A program made the position numbers and the translations under genes. DNA of 64,000 bases from Macrocystis pyrifera. Its lineage: Eukaryota; Sar; Phaeophyceae; Laminariales; Laminariaceae. Numbering within the stretch: the stretch's first letter is position 1; every line of letters starts with the position of its first letter. A model generated the notes under the pieces. The model saw only the letters and a program-made list of their open reading frames with translations. It was not told the origin of the DNA and searched no databases. Below are positions 1-12,600 of this stretch, piece after piece. The stretch spans positions 11,798,528 to 11,862,527 of the forward strand of contig JASSKH010000005.1 in the NCBI GenBank assembly GCA_031763025.1, given 5' to 3'.

Positions 1-605
1 GAAATTACAAGTATTTTCTGGACAAATATCCCTCGCCGATCATGGTGGCGGTCTTCTCTTTTCGCGTACGACCGTCCGACCAACTTTGGTGGCAAGGCCG
101 TCAACTACACCCACGTCATTTGTCCTACAGCGCCCTGCTCTTGTCTCCTAACAACCCCCTCACTCATCCCGAAAGCATGCATTGCACCTGTTGAATATGC
201 AATCCGCCCCAGATGTCAACTTATCAACCAACGGATCTCGACATTGAGAATGTGATCATGTTATCATGTTAGACAGCTCTTACGTTTCCGCAGCTGAACG
301 TGTACGTCCTCTTCTCTGCTTCCTATATCACCGGCTCCTCGCCTCGAAGCGTTGTTGGCGTTGTGTATGCTGTCTCACTCTAACCACCAAAATTGAGATA
401 GAACACCCAACGCCCTCGTTGTTCCCATGTAATCTTGTTTCGCTCGTTCGAACGTTCTCCTGTTTCATGTGATCTACATGAGACACAGTGTCACCCTACC
501 AGTGTTACCCACCCTACCACCGAAGCGTCTCCCCGGTCGTACATGGTGTGTGGTTGCCCATTCGCAATGTCTAACCCTTGACTTCGACCCCGTATCCCTT
601 ACCAG

Positions 606-677
606 GCACTTTAACGGCCTCTATAGGAAACCTTCGAAACCTACAGACCCTCGACATATCGAGAAACAAGCTCACTG
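606..677 (+). CDS. LRR exon 1, 72 bases
   Basis: Acceptor ..ttaccag at 605 and donor GTAAGG at 678. Translation contains TASIGNLRNLQTLDISRNKL and ends in Thr-Gly at the phase-1 boundary. It is the first recognisable LRR in the window. I could not find a start codon or signal peptide upstream, so earlier exons probably lie outside or have diverged. Confidence 0.85.
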
Positions 678-3600
678 GTAAGGAATAAGGTGTATATAGA
701 TCGCTAACATAAGTGGACACATCTCGGTTGTGTTGGTCGTGCGTGATGGGTTGAGGCGTACCTGGTAGGCCTCCATTCGTCCCAGATGCGTGTTTGAGCA
801 CCATACGTGAAATGGAAAGGGGCTCGTACGGCCGTACTTTATGCGTTGCCGCTTTTCTCGTCCTTGGTGGTCATTGTTTATCAGCGGAGGGGGGGGGGGG
901 GGGCGTACTTGTTTGTTGCTTGGCTTAGTTATTTGATCGTTGACCACGCATCCCTTTCGAGACGGAGATTGGCAGGGGGGGGGGGGGGGGGTAGAATAGA
1001 GAATTATCGCTTCATTGGTGGCTCTCATGGTGCAGTTGTGGTTGACGTCATTGGTGGGCAAGATGGCAATGGGCTGGTTCTTTATAGGGGCTACGGGCCC
1101 CACTGACGAAGAGCGCGGGGGGAGTAAGTGAGGAACGATCCTTCCTAATATTATTATATGGTGTCGCCATGGTGTGCAGTGCGACGTAAAGGTCGTGGAG
1201 ACACAACAGTATAAGCTCTCCGTTCTCGCAGCATGTATCATCTGATACGGCAGTAGTCGTCATGCTGATCGGACCCAGTTGAAACAGAGCATACGGCACG
1301 TAAAAAACACGTGGCGTGGACATCGCTCCCCAAGGAGCCACAATACCGTTACACGCACTCCCAGCCACCAGCGTGCACGCATGTAGGAAGTAAAAAAAAC
1401 CTCCCAGCTAAAAAAGGACCTTGTTTCTCCTTTACAAGTATGTGCAAGTACTCCACTTGCACTTCTTATTCATTCCGTTTGTCTTGGGTTTTGCCAATAG
1501 CGTGAGGCGCATGTCGATTCAGGTCCGCCGGCTGTCCCGGTGGTGTGAGTGATAGCTTCTGATCCTGCAATGTACGAATACACAACACTTGTGCGGATCA
1601 CGGCCATGTGAGAGATTCATGGGCAATCTAGAGCTCAAACCGCCAGGTTTTGTGACTCCTTCGGTATAGTGTATGAGAGAAAAGGGACGTCAGTCAGCCA
1701 GCAAACGAATTGTCGGCCCTAACGCGCTACAGAAAGAAAAAGGCATATCCTCGCGGAGAAGAGAAGAGGGGCCCTAGACTGAGACTCTGGGGTACGACGA
1801 ATCAAGGGGCAGGCGATAGCGCCAAGAGCTAAAGGACCGAGAAAGCCTAGTGTTGCTCTCATTAATAGCGCGTCCGATAAACGGTCACAGCCAGCTAGTC
1901 GTGACCACGTTCGTGCCAACCGGTCCGCTCATTTGCTGTCGACTTGTGACGCGACTGTACTGTTTGGAGTGCTTGTTGTTCGAAAGTTAGAAAAAAAAAG
2001 ACAATTAAGATGGAGGAAATGCCCTCGACATAAGGCAAGCGTTGCACACTACGAAGCGTTGGCGCCATCGGTGATACTTTTGGGGCGTTCCCGGATACTA
2101 ATTTACACTCATGTTCCATATACCGCACTACTTTGCTGCCCATGTGTGTTTATTCCATGGGGCGCGGCCGCGCCGTCCATGTATCAGGAGCCATTCCTCG
2201 CGAGCTCGGCGACTTGGTGGCCCTCACAGTCCTTGACCTGCACGGCAACTCCTTGGGCGGTAAGCGCTGCAGAATATGGATAAATCTTAAAAAGGCATAC
2301 TTCTTGGGTCACAGACAGGAGGGTGCGCAAGCGGGGCATTGATGGTGTACCAGCTTACACTATCGCTGTTGCGGCAAGGACATAGGTTGACTCAGTGATT
2401 TTTTATCGTCACGTAGCTCCTGCCAGCATGGAAAGGTGGCTATTTCGGTGACCAGCGCATCGACGTGCTGCTAGCAAACTGCCGAAACACCCTATTAGAT
2501 ACTGAATGTTAGTGCTGTCAAGAAAATAATATCAAACCATACTTATTCAAAACAAATGTTCAAACGTCATCATCAGCAACTGACATATAGCATGCGCGGT
2601 ACACGCCTACCATCCCGGAGTGGTGGAAGCGCGTATCGTACCCTCGTGTGGGAGATGAGAGCAGTGTAGATAGTTGACAGTGTCGCCTTGCCTAAGTTTG
2701 AGTGCCTCTACAGGGTTGATGCAATTGCCGCTCGAATGTGCACTCTCTCACAGCAACGTCCCGAAAGAGATGCGTAATTCAGAACGATTGATGAATTACA
2801 CCTCGTCCTCTCGCCTGCTGCGTTTCCGTCTGTTTTTGGGCGGACTCGTAGAGCGGCGATGGGGTCTTAGGGGCCCCTTTCCGCTTCCGTATTTCTTGTG
2901 GCCGTTATCGTTCTGCGCGCCATCGATTCGCGCGCTTTGTGTAATCCGTTGCCTATGATGTTTTCACTTGTTCCTCCCTCTCGCCCCTGGCCGACCCTCA
3001 CCTCGCGTACTACTAATCTTTCGGCTATCACAACTGTAGGGGAGGTTCCTCACACGTTGGGAAAACTTGCGGGCTTGAAGACACTGGACATCAGCAACTG
3101 CAAGCTGTGTGGGTGAGTACGGCGACGACTCACGTAACCTTCGCGTTCCCCTACGTATAGCTTTCGATTGACTGCGGAGGTTCATATAGCGCTGCTTAGT
3201 TGGGTTCGGGGAGCGCCCCCGGCAATTTGTCAAGTACGTCGAGGCCCATGAAACCGTTTGGGGTAACGCAGCTCAAGGGCAAGAACACAACAACGGCCTC
3301 GAGCAACCTATCGCGTGTTTCACTATCGGGCCCAGCGCCGTGCTTCTCCGGTGCATTCTCCTTTTAAGAGGCAGTCGCAACAAGTCGAATAATATCGTCT
3401 CGCGAAGGAACAGATTGTGTTGCTCAAGTACGGACTACGAGAGTCGTAAGGCAAAGAGGGTGCAACGAACGCGTAGTGGACTTCGGTTAACCAGAAGCAC
3501 CTCATCTTCACATATGTAGTTATGTTTTCGAAATCACGCGAAATACGTGCCGATCGGCGTGCGGGACGGGCGCATGTATGCTGCCCATCGATGTTTGTCT

Positions 3601-6600
3601 CTGCCTACCTACTGTAGTTGAATGAGTTTCCTCTTTCATCTCTTGGTCCGCCATGCGCCAAGTCCCATCCCGAACGAGTTCGAGAGGCTTGAAGCTCTGC
3701 GGGTGCTCCGGCTCGGATGCAACGATCTGACCGGTGAGCCGTGATGCCATGGGTGGCACTTGAACGTGTTACCGAAACCTATTCAGAAAATAGCACGTGT
3801 TCTCCTCGCGGGTATGTCCTCGGATAGCTAAACGCGGCGGGAGCGAGCGCCGAGAGTGCATCGACAGAATTCGACGTCTGTGTGAAACATGCCTCTTATT
3901 AGCAGCCCGGACGTCTGTGTGAAACAGTTTCGATGTTCGTAGCACGACCTTCCGGTCCAGTTGTTTTATGCAGGTGCTGATGGGCCGTGGGTGTGGTAGC
4001 GAGGGATGCCTATTGGCAAACGCTCGTTCTCGTCTGCCGGGGAGAAATCCCCAACACGGCACAAGCATTGGTTTATATTTGCTCGTTCGTTGCGAGCAAT
4101 AAATTAGCTGTTGATACGATTGCTTGGTCGGTGAGGTTCTGTTTGGCGGATAGCTGTGCCGCTATTTCGGTCCATGCGGCCGGAACGGTTATGGACACGT
4201 ATGCATATTCTGCTCCGTTCGCCTCTCCGCGCAACACCAAACACATGAGCTGGTCGCCTTACACCTGGTACGCGTTCTCCGTATTCTCCTCTTTCCCATC
4301 AGCGAGATAGTTAATGCCATCGCCCTGTTCCTTGCCGGGCGTTTCGCATTGTTCATGTAGGTAACATTCCGGAGGGGTTGGCGAAGCTTACCCTGGTCAA
4401 GGAGATAAACCTCAGGGAGAACAAGTTCACCGGTGCGTATTTGTTATTGTCTTGAATGCGGTCATTGATGGGAAACACACACTTTGATAGAACGGTGGGT
4501 TTGAGGTGCTCCTTGCACGCTTCCGTTAGTTGGATAGCAAAAACCCTTGATATATTTTTGCGCGAAGGGAGGGATTCGTTTTGTTCTCGACTAAGTCACG
4601 TGTAAATTTTGTTTTTGGTGTCTGCACGTCGCCATATTTGTCAGTAACGTTGCAGCTCTCTTGCAATCACTGCAGTCATGAATGTGGTACCAAGACAACA
4701 GCAGCTTCCCCAATGACCAGGGTGCGCATGAGCCGTGTCGTTTCCTTCATGGCGTACCGTGATTGGGAAATTAGCGGCAAGCAGCTACCGGACTTGAGCT
4801 AAATTGTCGCTTCATCGATTGTTTGAGTCCCGTCTCTCTACATTTAAATCGTAGCAAACAAAATTGCCGTTGTTGTACGGCGCGCAGCCCCGACACGCAC
4901 GGTGTTGCTGTATACGGCGCGGTGTATCGTGCTCGGCCTGTCGAGCTTCAGGGGTAACTGCAGGCGTAACTGCGCAGAGGGGCGTGCCGCACATGGCCGC
5001 CAATATACCCCGCCACTCCTTATTTAATGGTACATGCCGTTCTGGTCGGTTTTCTTGATATCGGCTCAAAACGAAATCTAATAAGGACTTCGGACTCGTT
5101 GATACGCTTGCACCGTCGTGGGCGGGCGATTTTGTGTGTACAGGGCCTATCTTGGCGGTATCCGGGAGCTGGCCGGACCTCTATATTCTCGACCTGTCCG
5201 GCAACTCTCTGGAAGGTGAACCAGGATAGACGGGCGATACACGGTGGCGTTGTCCCCCCCCACCTATTATATATATTATGGGTTTGGTTGGCGTCTGTTA
5301 GCAACGACACTGTAAAACATGCCGCTCACTACGTGAGCTAGACATCCCAGGGTACCGTTTCTTTTTTCTTTTTTCTTCTTTGGCGGTCTCCCACAGCTGG
5401 TCGTCGAGTTAGATCATTTGTGCGAGGTAAAGAACCTTTACTCTGCACATGGGAGTTGATCGTATCACGTAGTGTTCAAGGTAAGGCACCCAAGAGGCTG
5501 TTACTCCCATTGCTGTCTTTGGAAGTGGCTACACCGAAACTTAAACTAACTCATTGAAGCTGCCATCCATATGCAAGTCCGCCTCACAAGCGGTTCTTAG
5601 TAGGATGCAGCTCACCCTTCATGCGACTCGCCGGACACCTCACGGCGCTTTGCGCGCGGTGTTGTCTGTCTGGTCGGTGAAAACCCGACATGCTCCGCCC
5701 CGGCATTGTAGGGATGCGGGGGTCTATGGTCATACGACTAAGGCCATGCATGAGATCGAGTACATCTCTCTTATCGAGTACCCCCCCCCCCCCCCGGTCG
5801 AATTCAAAGGGCGAGCTTGAATAAGGTGGGATAGCGTAGTTGAGAAAGTATGGAAGGATATAGGAGAAAAACAAGACGATGTTATGCCTGCAGAGAAGTT
5901 TGGGAGGTACAGGGCAGAAGCAGAAGAAAGGATAGAAAGAAGGGGAAGGCTAGCGCTAAAACACAAGGTGAAATTGGAGAAGTACTCGGAGATGTACGCG
6001 GGGTTTAGCGAAGGGATAAAAATGGAAACGTATTGGCACGGCCCAATGGACTTCGCGAAAATGCTGAGACTGCGATTTCGTGTGAGTGACCTGGATCTGC
6101 CCGAAAGAAGGAAGAAGTATATACCAGTAGCCGGGATAAGGAGGAAGTAGATGCACAGATATGCCCGTGTGGCAAAGCGATAGAGAGCAGAACGCACACA
6201 GTAGGAGAATGCGCAATGTACAAGGAGGAACGGGATGTGTTGGAAGAGGAGATGGGGGAAATAGACGAATGTGACATGGAGGAGTTTGGTACACTAGATA
6301 GCAGCGAGAAAACGATCGCTATCCTAGGAGATGCATGGTGGCGACAGGCGGCGAAAGAGGAAGGGGATAAGACTGGCAAAACGTTTATGTAATATATTGC
6401 AACAACGTAATGAGCGCCCAAACGTCGGAGGTGTCTCGAATAGGAGTAGAAACACGGTGCTCCGCCTCGAAAGGGATGCGTGGTCAATGGTCAAATAACT
6501 AAGGCAAACAACGAATGAGTACGCCCCCCCCCCCCCGCCGAATTCAAGATGAAAGGAAGTGGTCCTTGTGGCGGCGGCTATTGGGGTATTTGCTTGCGGT

Positions 6601-9600
6601 TCGTGGAGCACCAGTTTGCACGTGTTTTTCCTGGCTGTGTCATTATGTTTGCATGTCTCCCGGCTGATATCCCCGTAGAGCGAGATAAGCTACATACAGT
6701 ACACGGTAGTTTGTATCGTATTTCCCGAGATCTTCACGACGAATATCGCCTGTTGCCCGCAAGGGGGGGTGATAGCGGTGCACGATGCTGGATATGATTG
6801 GTGACCCTTCCTGGTTTAGAAGCTGCCAGCATGTAGAGTCTAGTGTCTCTGGCATGCTCAACAGGTAGGTGGCTCCGACGGACATTCGGTGCAATCATAT
6901 GCCGGGTGTGTCCATTTCGTTCCCTCCTCTTGTAACATTCAGTGCTGCTTGTGAAAAGCCCGATCTCTCAACGTAGCATTCCTCTGAAATGCCGGCGTTT
7001 GCGGATGCAGGACCACGTAGTGGTGGAACCGATGACCTTCCCCCCCCGCTGACCTTCCTCCTGCCCAATAGCTAAGTTTAAAATAGGCGCTGTGTTTGGA
7101 GATGGCGCTTGAGGCATGACTGCCACAGTGCGTATTTTCGCTTCGCGTGCTATGTGCGTTCTTGCGTCGTTGCCGGAGTTGGCCGTGTGAAGACGGCGTT
7201 TTGCACGAGCAGGCCCTGCTCGTGCCGGCGTTGGTTCCCTCAACGCCGCCTACTTTGATCAAATGGTGACCACTGCGCGTGGTGGACCCCGGCATTGTTC
7301 TCTCCTGTTTGGGTGTGCAGCTCTGTTATTCACTGCAGCTCACGCGCTCGACATCCTCAGCAGGCACAGGGCCTTTGGGGGATCAATGCAGACACAACCG
7401 GGGTGTCGGTTTCGTCAATTTCCTCTCCCCGCCGCTATGTGCAATATGGTATGTCTCGTCACAGGGCATCGCCTGGTAGTAAGCCCACGACCGCGCCCGC
7501 TGATGGCCTCGTGGAAAATCGCTTGGTTGCGAATGGGGCACTGAACGCAGAGTATATCGGTTGAGTCGCTACTATGTATATATCATACCACCGTGTGCAG
7601 TCCACCTCCAGGCCTATCCCGAAGCGCTGAACGGGATTTCGTGCATACGAGCTGCCATTTTCCAACCGTTTGCCTCAAAGGATCCGGCCAAAATACCGAA
7701 CAGCCGTTGTAAAGCTGATGCCCTCCCCACTACCCCCCGAATGGTCATACGACTACGGGCATGCATGACATGAGTACACCCCCCACCCACCCCCATGAGT
7801 ACCCCCCCCCCCCCCCCCCCCCTCCTCTCCGATGCATCAATGCTTGTTTTACGGCGGTGGCAGGGCACATACCCCTAGAGTTGATGGAATTTAAGTCGCT
7901 GACGACCCTGATCTTACAGCGGAATTCACGTATCGTAGGTGAGTTTAGTACTCATTTGTCTGAGACGAGTAGTGCTGTCTTGAGCATGCGCCCGAAAATA
8001 TACATCAATGAATACCATGGTACCTGTTTGTGTTCGTTGCTTTCCCCCAAAGACTGGGCGATTGCTTAGAAAATAACAAAACACGTGATGCGGCGCAGGG
8101 CTAAGATAACTACGGATGTGCCACCCCATAGCACGATGTATGGCCGAAGATGTGGCACGTGGCCCGCGTCCGTGCAGACGCGGTGAGTTACCTGGCTGGT
8201 CAACACCTCTAAGGTGTCGAATATGTGTATGTATTGATTCGGCCCAACAGGCGCCGTACTGCAGCCAAAGGTCGTGCATTTACACTGCTGCACACTCTTG
8301 GGGTACATTTTTAGTGTGCCCGTAGAACCAATATCAGTTCCGGACGCATAGTGCTCCTTGACAGCCGCACTGCTTCAAAAACAAAACATGTTATCAACGA
8401 GAAAAGGCTGCGAGTACTGTCCCTCGGGGGAGCTGCAACTTGGGCAATACCCCCCTCGCGTTCCGTTCGAAACGGCCCGCTACGGAAGAGGTACTAAGTG
8501 AGCGTGCGTAAAGTACAAAGCTCCAGCCTTCTGCTTCTTTTTCTTCGCTTGGACATACTATACGAAGCCTGTTGATGGAGCTGGGATCTCTCGATATAGT
8601 AAGCTTTGTCTACGGCATTGCCTTTCATTTGAAGACCGTTGGGCACTTTCCCGAGGTGCACACGGCATATATGTCACCCCAAGCCGGACACTGTATACCA
8701 GGTAGGCGACAGCCTCACTCGTACATTCGTGGTGTGATTCTGGCCTCAGCCAATGCAGGTGTGGTGTCGCGGCAATGACGAGCTTTCATTCAAGTTTCAT
8801 ACGCTACACGTGACCCAGCTGCCCTCGCACGTGCTGCTGATGCGTCTTTGTGGTGCGCTCAGGTCGTATCCCGTCCTGGATCGGGAGCATGGCTTTCCTC
8901 ACGGAGGTCAACCTTGATGCGGTACAGTTGGGTGGTAAGCAGCGTGCACGGGCTTCCGCCCATAGAAGGACAAATTTAGTAGAGGGTGCCACCGGCCTTC
9001 TCGGAGACGGGGCGATAATGTCCATGGTTGACCGGCGAGCGAAAGCACCATATTAGCCCAGGAGCGATAGTGGAGGATTTTGATAGCGGCGTACGTGAAG
9101 TCTATCGGCGGGGGCGTTGGATTTCTAGATACTATCCCAGTGTATTTCCCCTTGGGAATCCCTTATCCGTAGAGTCGTGTCGCTGTACCACTCTCGGAAC
9201 ACCACGTGGCGACGACGATACTGGCAGTTCAAAAGCGCATGTGAACAATATAATATTATTGTCACAAGGATACTGTAGTGCAATTACTAAAATGCCAATC
9301 TTCAAGTAATTATGAAGTACCTCTACTACGCATGTACTAAGCACCATAGGGCTCCCATGAACGTCCAGTTGGAGTCCCATGGGAGCACTCTGATCTCATG
9401 GGAGTCCCATCCGAGTCCCATGGGAACTCTATGACTTCATGGGGGACCCATGGGCCAGCACCGTAGCGGGAGTCCCATGGGAGAGCCATGAGCCATCATC
9501 GCAAGCCTAGAAGAACCCATGAGAATTCCAGGGGCCAGCACAATACACCTATGGGAGGCCCACGGAACTCACGGGAGACTCATGGGGGTCCCATGGGAGG

Positions 9601-12600
9601 GACAAAGGTACACGAAGGCACATAGTCGTCCCATGGGAGACCCGTGGGGGGGGCATGATAAATCCATGGGGAAGCATTGTGCGTCCCGTGGAAGACCCAT
9701 GGGAACACTGCAAACCTGTGGGGGCCCCATGAAATTCCGATTGGCAATATCTTTCATTCCAAACCCGTGGGAGGCCTACTGGGGTCCCGTGGGAGTTCCG
9801 TGGGGGACCAAAGGGAGCTCTAAACCCATTGAAGACCCACAGAAGTCCCGTGGATGACCCATGGAAAACCCATGGGCAGCACATGGGCCAGCATTGTGCT
9901 TACTACAAAGTCATAAGAGCCCTGTGAAAGTCCAATTGGTCATCGCTCTGATCCCATAGGAATCCGATGGTGGACTTATGGGAGGATATCGAACCCGTGC
10001 GAGACCCATGGACCAGTACTAGGATTCCCATGGGCATCGCATGAGAGACCCATGGGAGCACTACAGCTCCATGGGAGCCCCATGGGAGTTCCGTGGGCCA
10101 GTACCATTATTCCATGGAAGTACAATGGGAATCCCATGCTAGACCCACAGGAGAAAATTGAACCCATGGAAGACCCATGGGAGACCCATGGGAGACCAAT
10201 GGGAGTCTCATGGGCCAACACTATGATCCCATGGGAGATCCACGGGAGCACTACAAACTCGTCCGAGCCCCCACGGGAGTCCCATGGACAAGCACTGTAT
10301 AGCCTCGAAGTCCCATAGGAGACCCATGGGAACACTCTTAACCACTGGATAGCCCATGGAAGTCCCATGGGTCTCCCGCGGGGCTCCGGTGTGCCTCCCA
10401 TGTGATTCGGATGGGTCTCCCATCGGTCGTCGGTGGGTTTGTGGTGCTCCCACCAGACTCCCCTGGGACTCCTAACTCTGGTCCATGGCTCTCCTACGGC
10501 TCTCTCATGTAACTCTCATGGATCTCCCATGCGACTTCCGTGGGCTTTCCATGGGCTTTTACTGTGTTCCCTGGGTCTCCCATGCGACTTCCAAGGATGT
10601 ACAGTGCTGGCCCATGGGCCTGCAGTTATCCCATGGAACTCAAATGGGACTCACATGGGACTCCCATGGAACGTCCGTGAGACTTCGACGGGTTTGTAAT
10701 GTTCCCATGGGGCTCCCATTGGTGTATTGGTTCTCATTGGTGTATTGTGTATAATGCTGGGCCATGGAACTCCCATGGGTCTTCATGAGCGTGTAGCAAT
10801 TCATGGGTCTGCTCAGCGACTTCCAACGGTATGCAGTGCTGGCTTAAGGTACTCCCATGGCGCTCCCATGGGTTTGGTGACTCTCTTAACTCCCAAGGCT
10901 GGCCCTCGTTCTTGGATCGCTCATAGATCTCCCAGGGGACCACCATGGACCTCCCATGGGTTTACAGTGTTCCTGTCGGGTTTCCCATGAGACTCCCGTG
11001 GGACTCCCATGTGTTTGTAGCGCTTGCTCATGGACCTCCCTCGGGTCTCCCATGGCAATCCCGTGGGTCTTCCACGGTTTTATATAGCAGGCCCACAGAT
11101 CTCCCATGGATTTCCCTCGGGTCTCCTCCCTTGGGCCCTCCATGGGATTTCCATGAGTGATAGTGCTGCTATGGGACTCACATTGGACTCTCCGCCACGG
11201 GTCTCCCATGGGATCACAGTCATGTTGTAGTTTAAACTCCTATGGGTCTATCATGGGAGTCCCATAGGACTCCTGTGGGCTTTGAGTGCTAACCCATGGG
11301 ATTCTCATAGATCTTCTATGAGCTCACAGTGCTTGCATGGGATCCCCATGGGACTCCCACGGGTATCCTGTGGTCTCTGAGGGGATTTCTAGGGGACTCC
11401 TATGAAAACACCATGAGAGGCGCGCCAAGTACCCATCAAAAACCTAAACATAGTAAATATGCGCATCACCCGCCTCCCCGCTGTGCTCCGATTGTGCCCT
11501 TCATGAAAATATCGCAAACAACGCCGGATGTACGGGGCCCTCTCTCAGCATGTTCCCTGCTCTGCCCCGCGTGTATCACCATCATCTACTCCACCTTACA
11601 AAGGCGAGATCCCCAAAGAGATTGGGCAGCTGACAAGGCTTACGCGACTCAGCCTCGGCTTCTGCCAGCTTGAAGGTGAGAGCACCTCGAGTCATGACAG
11701 CTTGAAGGTGAGAGCACCTCGAGTCATGACGCGTGGAATAAGACAAGCGGGAAGCATAGTGCTGAGTGCTGTCCAGCTACGATAGAGACACAATGTTGCT
11801 TGCTGCCTGTTGCTGTGCGATTGTACCACTGTGCGGCCGAATTCCACAGGTTCTATATATAATTTGGGCGTCGACTTGGTATTGCTCCAAAAAACTACAT
11901 GCAAGTGTCTTTGTGTGCGAAGGAGCGCCCCCTCGCTTTTAGGTTGGTCTCGCCGTGACTTCAGGCTGGAGCGAGACCTTACGGAACACGTAGGATGTCG
12001 TCTCGTTCACAGTTCAGGCACGCACGACATGTGTTTAGATGGGATCTTCTGTGTGGGCACTAAATTTGCTTGTTTAGCAACTTCCAGGCTTCACAACCGT
12101 CGTTCGTTTACATGTGGGCCTCTGGGCCGTGCCAGGTACCCTGCCGCCCGAACTGGGACAACTGAGGTCCCTCGAGCATCTGATCCTGCCCAGCAACAAC
12201 ATTACAGGTGTGATGCCTCTTGCGAGAGAAGTACGTGCTGCCCACGTGTACAAGGCGACCGGTCCATATCTTGACCACTCTGTCTGGTAGTTTCCCGTGC
12301 TGTGTTACGACTGCCTTCGATTTCTGTACATATTTTGTTTCGGCACACGGGGTGCGAAAGGACTCCCAGGGTGGGGCTCTAGAGGGCTGTACTCGTATAA
12401 CATAAGACGTACCCGAGAGTAATGTCTACTCGTCGTGGCTTATACACGTTACTACATACAATGCCATAAGGCTATATAGCAGTTGTGCACCAGCCCCAAA
12501 AAATGAACAGGATCGAACGATATCAAACGATATATACTGTACCCCCAAATATACCAGCATTTCGTCAATCGAGCCCCTTTTCCGCTATTGTTATTGGAGA

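Noticed and set aside
9519..11230. Many Met-Gly-His-Pro-Trp-rich open frames, and a CRISPR-like look
   Set aside because: They come from the CCATGGGA satellite. Units are degenerate and palindromic with no uniform spacers, and the genome is eukaryotic.
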